From contig NC_080671.1 of NCBI RefSeq assembly GCF_030247195.1, forward strand, positions 467,104,766 to 467,168,765: DNA of 64,000 bases. Direction: 5' to 3'. Position 1 is the stretch's first letter; every line of letters begins with the position of its first letter. The notes below the pieces were generated by a model. It ran no database searches and was not told the origin of the DNA. It saw only the letters and a program-made list of their open reading frames with translations. The stretch comes from Topomyia yanbarensis (Eukaryota; Arthropoda; Insecta; Diptera; Culicidae). Below are positions 11,635-21,359 of the stretch, in pieces. A program made the position numbers and the translations under genes.

Positions 11635-11652
11635 CCAGGGCAATTGCCCTGG
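11635..11652. repeat. 18-bp perfect palindrome
   Basis: CCAGGGCAATTGCCCTGG reads identically on both strands and continues into GGGCCCGGG. It resembles the GC-rich ends seen at 31.8 kb and may be a buried transposon terminus. Confidence 0.5.
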
Positions 11653-11974
11653 GGCCCGGGTCATATTTGGGGGCGCGTGTTTTTACCAGGAAGATGGGCG
11701 AACACGTCCAGTATTCATAGAAGAGCAAAAAATAGCAATAGTATTTTTTGTAATCATTCGCCTTATTTAATTGTTAGATGATGAAAGCGTAAAAAAACGA
11801 AAACTGTATTTGATAGTTGACATTTGTTAAACCAAACGTTCTCAAGGGAGTTGTCTTCTTTGTGTACAAGTTTAAAATACGATTTTTATTGCTTGAATCG
11901 ACGGACTACACTACAAAATATTGAAAAGCCAATTCAAAGTATTTTAGAAGAAAGCAATAGAGCGTCAAACAGAA

Positions 11975-12650
11975 AAGCGAACCAACATACAAACGCATCC
12001 GTCCTCTTCTACGTTCGCTTCTTTGCTGGTTGTGCTGGTTGTTGGCGTGGAGATACTGGGCGTGATTGTTGTTGAGTGAATATTTGTTCCTGTCAGAGCC
12101 GTAGATATTGATTTTGTAGCCGTTTGTGGTTTGGCATAAGATAACGGTGTGCTGTTTACGGTTATAGCAGGTGGGCTTTTTGTTCTTTTGCACAAAGTTT
12201 TCCGTGGTGTAGTGTCTTTTTGTAGAATTCGTGCTTGGGAATCTTCCATGGGTGCATAATCATTAATCAGTGTTGTCTGATGAAACGTCCCATTTTCGAT
12301 TGATCCGCATAAAACGGTTACGTATGAAGGAGTTTGTTTGTACGGAAGCATTCTAACCATAAGAACAACGTTAGGGACATCCGGGAAAATGCGAAGTTTC
12401 AGCTGTTCTGAAAAGCCCTTTCCGTATCTTGACATAAATTTGTTAATCACGATGTTAGGGGTATGTGGAGATAATTCATGTAAGCGTATCTCTGCACGTA
12501 TAATAATTGTTTCACTTCTCGAGTAGCTGATCTTACAGGATATTTCCAAAAATCAATAGCAACACAATTCGTCTGCAGTCGTTTTTACCGTGTATCTATA
12601 GCGGAACGATTTTTAGTTTCTACTCTGAGCGAGATGAGAAGATAGACTGA
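11975..12650 (-). pseudogene. second copy of the ORF1-only element, internally deleted
   Basis: Reading down from 12,650 it starts like the element at 35,346 (a TCAGT motif, then TTCTCATCTCGC and AAAAATCGT). It then gives an ORF1 start (NCVAIDFWKYPVRSA), a direct jump near 12,500 to the EIRLHELSPHTPN part, and the SYVTV and serine/threonine-rich tail ending PTTSTTSKEANVEEDG. About 190 bp between these blocks are missing. The 3' stem-loop and poly(A) are not found, so the 3' end is truncated. Frameshifts are present. Confidence 0.6.
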
Positions 12651-12696
12651 GTTTAACCAACCGTTGAATAAAATGGTTAATTTTTTATATTTTTGT

Positions 12697-12830
12697 ATTG
12701 TTATACAATTTCACCATGTTAGACATAGCGTGCTGATTATGTTCCAGACCATCAATGGAACAGAAGCGTTTGTTTCGCGAAACGAAATATATCCGCTCAC
12801 TGTTAAAATACAAATTCTAAATCCCTCCAT
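12697..12830 (+). pseudogene. ORF1 middle segment in opposite orientation
   Basis: Reads FHHVRHSVLIMFQTINGTE and AFVSRNE, matching MHHIKHCVLISFNNINQAE and SFASRNN in the element at 35.3 kb. This is close to the part absent from the minus-strand copy 50 bp away. It lies head to head with that copy's 5' end. Confidence 0.6.
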
Positions 12831-13129
12831 GGGTTGGAAGTATTATTCCTGCTATTGTAATACCTGCACACCCTATTTTACTTACCCCTTACCTTACCAC
12901 TTTCCCAATCCTTCCCATCAGGGAAATGATGAAAAAACAATTCATGGCACACAGAGGGGGAATGTGTCATTTGAGCCAGACGTTACTGATTCCTGAATAC
13001 AAATTTAAAAACTTGTAACTATGCGGCAATTTTACCCTATTTGGATTTCGCGGAATAAAAAGCTGTCGAAATTCGCTTGTCTGGAACGCTATCTGTAGAT
13101 GTAGCAATATGAGTCAACCGGAGTCTGAT

Positions 13130-14560
13130 AGAAACCACTGATTCACGGGTTTCCCATGGCTGAAGAGCTACTAACTCATACTGCACTAGAGGACTTAGTT
13201 TTAAAAGGACCCGGCTGTAATAGAAGCCTTGTGGCCTGACGTAGCTCCCGACGGCCCTGTGTAGAGCTATCTTATAAATTTCCATTTCCTGCGATAGAAC
13301 CTTCTTAGTGGGTACTGAAGCCCGTATGATGATGTGGACTAATGGGAAAGTAGCTCCGTCGACCAACATCCTTTCAGGCATAATGGGGTTGGAATACCAA
13401 TGGCATAAATAATCCTTCTCAATACAAACCATATCCAATTAATTTAACCGGCCCCTGGATTGTCTACTTCCGGACCAAAAACAAGCCATTTAGCATCATC
13501 GATATATCGTTTGATGTAACTAAACAACACTCGGGCGTATACGCAGACGTATTTTGTCTACGTACTCGCCCCGGAAGTAGAGATTGATGGTGTAGTCTCC
13601 GAGAAGGTGCTTAATTGCGGAATATGATGTTGGTTCCATCCAGAACCCCTCGCTTTAGTCAGTGAAATGCTGGTATGCAAGCAATTACGTTCGGTCTTTC
13701 GCCAGATCTGTTCTTCCAAACTTTGTTTTGTTTAACAGAGCTATTCGCACTTTTGTGCCGCGGGGCATGAACTGCCGTCGTTACAAACAATGGAGCCATG
13801 AGTTACCCACTGTAGAAACAAGGCACGGTGTGGAAGATGCGGAGAGAATTATGATAAGTTTTACTTCTGTGGAAAGACTCCGCATAAACTGTCGAAATAT
13901 CCCACATATAAATTATGCGGGAAAAACTGAAGCATTCTCCGCTCCGAGAAGAAATACTTAAAAGGGCTACGCCACCGGCCACGGCGAGATTCTGACAATC
14001 ACATTGAGGGAACATCTTCTAATGTGCCTGTAAATTTTCGAAAGAGGACAATCATTTCCTCTCCTAAACTACCTCATAAAGGCCTGAGAAAGTCCCACGA
14101 CGGGACCTGTTGCAAAATCGACGTAAGTGCGTCCGTCCTTTTATTTTCCTTGGTTTTACACAATGCATTTACATTATGTAAAACCTTGTAAACTTCCTTC
14201 GTAGATCTTTCACAATTTTAACATAATTCGCCAGGGCGAGAATACACTATGTAGGAGCGTTTTGGGGATCAACACGTGCTATTATTTCAATCGGATTAGC
14301 CTATTGAATTGTCGCTTTTCGATTCCGAATCAGAGGCAGAAACTTATTGATATTGCTTTCATATACGTCGCGACCTCGGCTGGTTCTAGAAGACTTCAAA
14401 TCCCACGATATACTACGAGGACGACTTTCTGAACGTCGGATAGCCCGAATTTTTCCGAGTATACGCGACATTAGAAACACAAAAGAAAAACTAGATGAAG
14501 CCAAAAACGCGGTTATTGGCACCGGTTCGTTGACGGATTAATGAGAAAAATAATATTTCG
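13130..14560 (+). pseudogene. I-like LINE relic: ORF1 and part of ORF2
   Basis: ORF1 begins near the ATG at 13,345. It gives GPWIVYFRTKNKPFSII (the intact element has GPWVVYFRTGEKPVNIL), then VRSFARSVLPNFVLF and RTFVPRGMNCRRY, and a degenerate knuckle region to about 13,950. The ORF2 endonuclease follows in pieces: GGVLLGI-like at 14,248, VLEDFKSH at 14,380 in place of VLGDFNSH, and a RYWHRFVDGL-like block at 14,500. Several deletions and stops break every frame. The 3' part is at 15,890-16,570, beyond a MITE insertion. Confidence 0.7.
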
Positions 14561-14965
14561 TCTGGTGGCTAGAACCTACGTTGTGTACTCTATTGAACTT
14601 TTGATCGGAATACACGGAACCAAGAATCCTGTTTCGCCGACAACAGCATTCTATGTAGATCCACATTCAAATCGATGCGATACTTTGTATCGGTTCTGAT
14701 CTAGGCTCAGACCTAGACCGGAATCCGGGACAGACCATGGATCCGGACCAGTTCATGGATCCGAACTAGTTCAGTCTAGATCAGGACCAGTTCCCGGATT
14801 CGGACCACCTGCTTAGATCCAGACAAGCTCATGGCAACTATGGAATCTTGGCTTAGTGATCAGTTATAAGATCCAATTCCCACAATATTCCAAAAGTCCT
14901 CACGATGCCTAAAACAATAAGTTCTCAATGAAGTGATCAGATAATATACCTCAAAATCATTATTA

Positions 14966-15723
14966 GGGGCCGTACACAAATGATGTAGCTTTTTTCTGGC
15001 GATTTTCAACCCCTCCCTCCCCCCTCGTAGCATTTGGTCACAAAATTCTAACCTCCCCCTTGTAAATGACGTAGCATATCTCTAACCCCCCCCCCCACGC
15101 AACGTGACCGGGAGATGAAAAAATTACATATGTTTTTCAATTCTTTTAAATATATGTCCTTACAAAATGTTTTACAAAATGACTTTTATCAACATTTTCA
15201 TTATAACAGCAAATTGCCTACAAAAGAAGCCCATTTCATGACAAATATAGTGTGGATAGTTTTGTTTAGAATTTTACATGTCATAAAGCATGAAGAAAAG
15301 TTCACAATCCTGCAGCTGCCAACGATTTTGGGAAGCATAAACTCAACTAAATCACTAAATTTTCTTTGATTGAATCCGAAAGAAAATTTAATTCAGCTAC
15401 CAAAATAAGTCTACTAGTTAGCAATATTAGCTAACTAATGCGGAAATTTAAATCCTCATGAAAAATCTATCCTTTTCTTTGCGAGCCTGCCATTCCGCGA
15501 ACAGTAAAATTTACAAAATGAAAAACCGCGTAAAAATCAACTTAGGAATGGAGGAACATTAAATTGTTTTCTCTAATTAATGGGTTTTGATGCCCGCCAA
15601 AAAATTTAAACTTAATGCTACGTCGCACAACTTCTGACCCTACCCTCCCCCTCGTCACACTTCGTCACAAATTTGGTGTACCCCCCTACCCCCTAAAATG
15701 CTACGTCATTTATGCATGACCCC
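14966..15723. mobile_element. PIF/Harbinger-type MITE, copy A
   Basis: 758 bp starting GGGGCCGTACACAAATGATG and ending in the inverse of GGGGTCATGCATAAATGACG. TTA lies outside both ends, the 3-bp duplication typical of PIF/Harbinger elements. Subterminal C-rich lines and conserved AT-rich interior; no transposase. It is inserted in the I-like LINE relic. A 741-bp copy lies at 20,539. Confidence 0.75.
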
Positions 15724-15889
15724 TTATTGAATATCTATTTAATTAAATTATTCAGCATTAGGTATTTTTTTCAATCCTATTAATTTTGGTTTGGGAGGGG
15801 TTTTAACATATCACCGTTATGTTCATCAGATGATGAGAGCTATGCATAGCTTCTATACTAATTATTATGACAGTAGCGGAGAAGGCGAT

Positions 15890-16570
15890 CATAAAAGAGG
15901 CTATGTTGCAAACATTCTGCCCGCAAAACTTATGGTTTTATGTTTACCTATCTATGATCATGCCCACATCGTTTCAGTTCCAAGGAGGCTCTCCGTTTGA
16001 TGGAGCATGGAAAGCACTTCTTGTTTTTTCTGGGGAAATGGGGAGTTCCTGAGTGCTTGGTTTGAACAATCGTACCAGATACAAATATTTGTTTGAGTTC
16101 TTTCACATTGCTCCATTCCGGGTAATGAGAAAGGCAACACTTAGCTTGGAATGGGAATGAGAAGACAGACACTTAGGCATTAGAAATTCAACGAGTTTTT
16201 CAGTATTTCTTGTCAGATGACGCTCGAAACTTGGCAAATTTCGTAGGGAAGTTTAGGAATCCCTATCCCTATATGATGGCTATCGCAACATTAAACATGT
16301 TGTCTAGTCGTAGGTCTAGTTTACCGGCGCCAGATCTTCGCTAAACAAATTTCTTCGGCCTCGTTCCAGTCCAGTGACTATCCTCGATCGATCCTATATA
16401 TCCCTCATATACATATTTTTAAACACATTTGACATCCAAATTTGGTTATTTCTTCTCTTTTGGTTAACATGCTAACAGCTATCTGGAAATATGATCCCAA
16501 GAGTTTTCTAGTTGATCCAAGAAGGCCAGTCGGCGATCCTGTTCATCATGTCCTGACAGTGATCTTGTAT
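15890..16570 (+). pseudogene. I-like LINE relic: RNase H tail and 3' flank
   Basis: Continues the relic at 13,130-14,560 after the MITE. TTCCAAGGAGGCTCTCCG at about 15,978 and the RNase H end (GNEKA-like at about 16,120, then an NEFF-like block at 16,190) match the minus-strand relic at 6,770-6,500. The 370 bp after it match 6,500-6,135. The relic ends near the CATGTCCTGACAGTGATC phrase. Confidence 0.65.
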
Positions 16571-16933
16571 ATCTAGTCTTTAAAAATATTACTACATGCT
16601 TTAGTCTGAATTAAATGGCATTAATATTTTTGGTATACTTGTTTGCATTCCCCTTAACATAAATATAAGAAATAATTTCAAATTGCAAACAAACCCTAAT
16701 TATTATTCCATATTTTCAAGAAATTTAAATTGTATAACAAAGAAATTTGTATCTGAATAAAAAAAAGTGAAATTGTTGTGCATCCAGAATTTCAGACGCA
16801 TGAATTTTGCGTGCGAGACACATTTGTTGGTTAATCTCAGGTTTATTCCAAACTTTCGAGTGGGTAATTCCCCCCTCGGTAATTTTCGAGTGGGTAGTAC
16901 TACCCATACTACCCACGTGTTCTGCCGGCCCTG

Positions 16934-16941
16934 ACTATTAT
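16934..16941. repeat. 8-bp target site duplication, right copy
   Basis: ACTATTAT, identical to 11,380-11,387, directly follows the GCCGGCCCTG terminus. Confidence 0.8.
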
Positions 16942-17145
16942 GACCGAGGAATTCTCTGCAGTAGGTAGGGAAATGGATCAGGGTATATCTTGGTAGATAT
17001 TGTGATTTAGCTAACTACTCACGTGCTTTGTCTTTTCATTTTAGATCAAAGTTTTCAGGAGTTCGACCTCCAGTGGAAATATAAATATTAATAATTATTC
17101 TTCCCCGGGCGTTACATAAAAGAACCAAGCAGCGTGTCTAGTCAT

Positions 17146-17348
17146 CTATAAACAATATGATCTTAGCAATATGTACGAAAATGGCTCGCGATCAATTTCC
17201 GATAATTCGAAACGAGCAATTTGAACTCCGAACAGCCGGCCATCGGCAGCATTTCTTCTTAATTCAATGATCGTTTCCAAAGTTTGCAGTACAAAGCAAG
17301 CGTACAAAAATGAATAAAAGATATCCCAAATGAATGTGAAGAAATTCA
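17146..17348 (-). CDS. candidate host exon
   Basis: On the minus strand an acceptor CATTTCGCAG at 17,349 opens a frame reading NFFTFIWDIFYSFLYACFVL, then ETIIELRRNAADGRLFG and IARFELSEIDREPFSYI, to a TAG. The first 20 residues are hydrophobic enough for a membrane segment. I do not recognise the family. It may be a terminal exon, or an exon with a donor inside the frame. It lies 205 bp outside the right end of the hAT element. Confidence 0.28.
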
Positions 17349-17520
17349 CTGCGAAATGTTAATGACAAGTTGGCATCTCCACTCTCCGTATCAGACACGT
17401 TCCCATAATTCATTCTTTACGGCTATTATACAACCGCCAGAAGAAGCTTGAAACGTTGGTACACAATCGGGAATTGCGAATCAGAAAAGGAGACTATATG
17501 TCAGTGATTCACCCAATATA

Positions 17521-17678
17521 GAATGGATAAAGGCTATGATGCAGAACCTTAAGGTCCGTCCAGGTTAAGTCTTCAGTACGGATCAATACCTTGGCCTAGG
17601 AACTCTTAGCATGTTGTTAGTTGCCTCTTACGACATGGGAGCAGGTTTCCAGTCGTTCTATTCTTGGCTGAAATAGTG
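17521..17678 (-). repeat. 160-bp dispersed repeat, copy 1
   Basis: The inverse of this stretch matches 45,643-45,799 almost throughout. Shared blocks include CCTGCTCCCATGTCGTA, AGAGTTCCTAGG / GGAGTTCCTAGG and GAAGACTTAACCTGGACGGA. It is noncoding, with unknown family and function. Confidence 0.7.
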
Positions 17679-18372
17679 TTAACAAAAATTACCCCCCGGA
17701 CACCACACGGCTTCGAAACTATTTTAAATTACTGAATTGAGAGATTTATTCGGAATTTAGTGAAGAACCGTTCTTTCGAACAGTAGAAGTGAGTATAGTT
17801 TGAATTGTTGTGCAATTAGGTGAAAGATGTCGGTATATATTGCGAAGATTGAGCTAAAAGCGATGAAGAAATTTGACTCATAGCTGACTTCATGGTAAGA
17901 AATAGGACAAATACTTTATTCTCAAATTTTTATAAGTTTACTACGCCTACTTTAAGAAAATGATATACATTGAAGTCTTTTTATGCGGTTTTTTTACGAC
18001 TTTTTATGCGGATTTTCCAAATTTTTTGTGGATTTTCGAAGTTATGCGGTTTTTGTGCGGATTTTCAATGTTATGTGATTCTTTTTATGCATCTTCCTTT
18101 TAATTTTTAGGGCACCATCTGAAGCGAATTTTAGCGAAAGATAGATCCTCGTCAGGCACTGCATTTATCGCTCATATGAGTAAATGCGCCCGGATAGTTT
18201 GCTACTGCAACAGAGAATTACAATCCCTAATCCTCGTGAATGCACATGCTCAAACAAAGGACATAAAATGTTCATAATTTTATTTTAGATTATTAATTAC
18301 TAGTCTTTGGGTTAAGGATATGGGGAGCATTCATGATGTCAGTGAAAATAAAAACAGAAAGTAACTGAAAAC

Positions 18373-18966
18373 TTTTTTACCTTTTTCATAATAAAGGTTA
18401 TGCAATCGGTCGGAATTTCGACTGTTTAACCAAGGCCCGCAGGGCCGAATCTCTTACACCATTCGACTCAGTTCGGTGAAATCGGCAAAAAGTCTCTATG
18501 TGTGTGTAAGTATGTATGTATGTAGGTATGTATGTGTCAAATAATCTCACTCATTTTTTTTCTCAGAGATGGCTGGTACAATTTTAACAAAGTTACACTC
18601 AAATAAAAGGTGTAATATCGTCATAGGTCGCTATTGAATTTTATTTGAATCGGTGTACTGGTCCCGGAGTTACGGGTTGAAGAGTGCGGTCTTTTAGCAA
18701 ACTTCCGTATAAACCGGTACCACCATGATGTCCAAATGATGCAATATATATTAAAATGTACACAACATTAATTGGATTTGCGTGTTTGGGTCATTAATGT
18801 ACCATCGAACTCGCTTTGACCATATTGGCCACCTATGACGGTTCTTGATACCCCCAGGGAACTTGCCGAGTCCCTAAGTTCATGTCACACCTATTTCTCA
18901 ACGAATTCTTTACCGATTTTTACAAATGAGAGGCATATTATCATATTTTATAAGAAAGGCAAAATT
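18373..18966. repeat. interspersed repeat, copy 1 (AAAGGTTATGCAATC family)
   Basis: Starts near ACCTTTTTCATAATAAAGG and ends TTTATAAGAAAGGCAAA, an imperfect inverted pair. It contains a short GTAT/GTATG microsatellite at 18,509-18,537, a GATGGCTG block and a GAGTTACGGGTT block shared with copy 2. Noncoding. Confidence 0.6.
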
Positions 18967-18970
18967 TGCC

Positions 18971-19312
18971 TTTTGCCTTTCTTATAAAAAAAGGTTATGC
19001 AATCACTCTGAACATGGGCAAGATAATCCCGGCCCGGAGTTACGAGTGTCATATACACTTCGACTAAGTTCTTCGAGATCCGATAATGTTTGCGTGTGTA
19101 TATATGTATGTGATGGCTGGGCCGATTTGCACAAACTTAGGTATAATCTTCCCATCGGTCGCTGTTGATTTTTGTATTGGTCGGACTTCCGGTTCCGGAG
19201 TTACGGGTTCAAGAGTGCCATCACAAAGCAAATTCCCATATAGACTGGTACCAACATGATACAAAAATGATGCTTCACTTATTAAAATGGGTGCAAAATT
19301 ACTTGGGTTTAC
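18971..19312. repeat. interspersed repeat, copy 2, truncated
   Basis: Directly follows copy 1 in the same orientation. It begins GCCTTTCTTATAAAAAAAGG and shares GGTTATGCAATC, GATGGCTG and GGAGTTACGGGTT in order. It stops near 19,312 without the right end. Confidence 0.6.
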
Positions 19313-19392
19313 CAGTCTATGCGGTTTTTTATGCGGGTTTTCAAGGTAATGTTTTTTTATGCGGTACGTATCCTCCGCATAAAAAAACTTCA

Positions 19393-20538
19393 GTATATGT
19401 TAGTTAAACTGTGATTCCTATTGTTGTATGTTTTGTTGAGTAATCAGGAAATGAGATGAATAGTGGGCTGAGATGAATTAGAGAGCGTTTATCATAAGTA
19501 AATTAATCACTGAACCGTATAATCCTATAGCAGCACGACCATAACTGTACTTCTAAATTGAGCGGTTTAGACGCTATTAATTTTTAGTAGTAAAACGGTG
19601 ATTCAAAACACTGTGCATCAGTCCGCTGCACCAACTAGATAAGAAACAAACAAGCGCTTCTACCGATGAGCAGATCAAATGTGTCCAAGAGATATTCTAG
19701 TTGCAGTTCTGTCAACTTTTGCATCGGAAAGGTCACCACGTAGCAGTTCGCGTTTGTTTTGACAGTCAATTTAATACCTGGAGCATAGCTTCATTAGACA
19801 ATTCAGTGTTCTTCACTGGAAATCTGACGGGCTACCGGTAATGTTTCCTCGTTCAAAATGATTATTACATCTCAAATCGGAAATTGGTGATGGTGTTTCG
19901 GAACTGGATCAACAATCTAATAAGCGCTTGATTTGACAACAGACCTTTTGGATCAATACTGTCATGTGAAGCTGATTTTGTTCTATTTTTTTCAGCAGCA
20001 AACAACAACATCGACAGGTGTTAGAAAATCATTTCATCAGTGTAGCCAGTTTTAGCACAGTTTCAGCAAAGTACACTGTCACTTTGACAATGTGCTTTTT
20101 AAAGAAACTGAGTCGTTTGACCGAATGTGTCACTTTGCCGACTTCCGGTTCCGGTTGCATGATATTTAGCCGAATGAGTCATTTGGCCAAAAGCTAGTAG
20201 GCCGAAAAGACAAGTTGGGCGAAAGGGTCATTTGGCCGTAGGCCATTTAATTTAATTATTTCGATTCGTATAATTGGTATTAGAACGATTGATAATAATG
20301 TTTTGGAAAGGAAAGAACAGTTGTTTCTTGCTCAGTAGTCGGCGTGCACCAAACGACAAATCTTCCCCACGAAGAACAGGTCATGTTGGAAAGAAGGGAA
20401 GATGAAATAAGAAACACAATACAATACTGTACTCTTTGGATGAGTACTTAATATAATGATTATCCAATAATTACTTGTGAGTTAAATAGCTCACATTTGT
20501 CCTTTAGACTCACAAAAACAGATTGACATAACAAGTTA
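19393..20538. other. no recognised gene; short GGCCGAAA-type repeats
   Basis: At 20,150-20,250 there are degenerate repeats of the GCCGAA ... TCATTTGGCC type. The rest shows no coding signal. Confidence 0.4.
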
Positions 20539-21279
20539 GGGGCCTTACACAAATGACGTAGCTTTTTTTTCTGACGATTTTCGACCCCTTCCTCCCCCTC
20601 GTAGCATTTGGTCACAAAATTCTAACCTCCCCCTTGTAAATGACGTAGCGTTTCCCAACCCCCCCCCCCCCTCCCCACGCAACGCGACCGTGAGATGAAA
20701 AAAATTATATATGTTTTTTTAATTCTTTTAAATACATGTCCTTACAAAATGTTTGACGACTTTTATCAACATTTTCATTATAACAACAAATTGCCTACAA
20801 GCAAGTACATTTCATGACAAATGTAGTGTGGATAGTTTTGTTTAGAATTTTACATGTCATAGAGCATGAAGAGAAGTTCACAATCCTGCAGCTGCGAACG
20901 ATTTAAGGAAGCATAAGCTCAACTAAATTACTAAATTTTCTTTGATTGAATCGGAAAGAAAATTTAATTCAGCTACCAAAATAAGTCTACTAGTTAGCAA
21001 TATTAGCTAACTAATGTGGCAATTTAAAGCCGCATGAAAAATCTTCCCATTTCTTTGCGAGCCTGCCATTTCACGAACAGTAAAATTTACAAAATGAAAA
21101 ACCGCGTGAAAAGCAACTGTTTTCTCTAATTAATGGGTTTTGATGCCCGTCAAAAAAAACTTAAACTTCATGCTACGTCGCACAACTTCTGACCCTACCT
21201 TCCCCCTCGTCACACTTCGTCACAAATTTGGTATACACCCCCTACCCCCTAAAATGTTACGTCATTTATGCATGACCCC
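20539..21279. mobile_element. PIF/Harbinger-type MITE, copy B
   Basis: 741 bp, starting GGGGCCTTACACAAATGACG and ending with the inverse of GGGGTCATGCATAAATGACG, flanked by TTA on both sides. It is very similar to copy A along its length and in the same orientation. Confidence 0.75.
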
Positions 21280-21359
21280 TTATATTTTTTAGAATTTAAA
21301 AAAGTTTAATTTAGACAGCTGCTAGTTCTTAAGATGTACTTTAGAGATGATCGTGACTA

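Larger units (their letters stand above)
11388..16933. mobile_element. hAT-type composite element with nested insertions
   Basis: The left end CAGGGCCGGCGGAACAC and the inverse of the right end, CAGGGCCGGCAGAACAC, match at 16 of 17 positions, and an identical 8-bp duplication flanks both. A GAGTGGGTAGTA motif follows the left terminus, and a similar GTGGGTAGTA block is present subterminally at the right. The 5.5-kb interior has no hAT transposase that I can recognise. It contains a relic ORF1-only element (minus), an I-like LINE relic (plus) and a Harbinger-type MITE. It is therefore a nonautonomous hAT element that gathered later insertions, or one that mobilised them as cargo. Confidence 0.75.
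17971..19392. mobile_element. element with TGAAGT...TTATGCGG inverted ends
   Basis: The left end TGAAGTCTTTTTATGCGG and the inverse of the right end TGAAGTTTTTTTATGCGG differ at one of 18 positions. Several further TTTTTATGCGG copies lie just inside each end. No transposase. Two copies of another repeat occupy its interior, so this is probably a MITE enlarged by insertions. No clear target duplication was seen. Confidence 0.5.

Noticed and set aside
12664..12996. Simple twin-priming 5' inversion of the ORF1-only copy
   Set aside because: The minus-strand copy still has its own 5' end; the inverted piece corresponds to a middle segment, so the classic mechanism does not fit.
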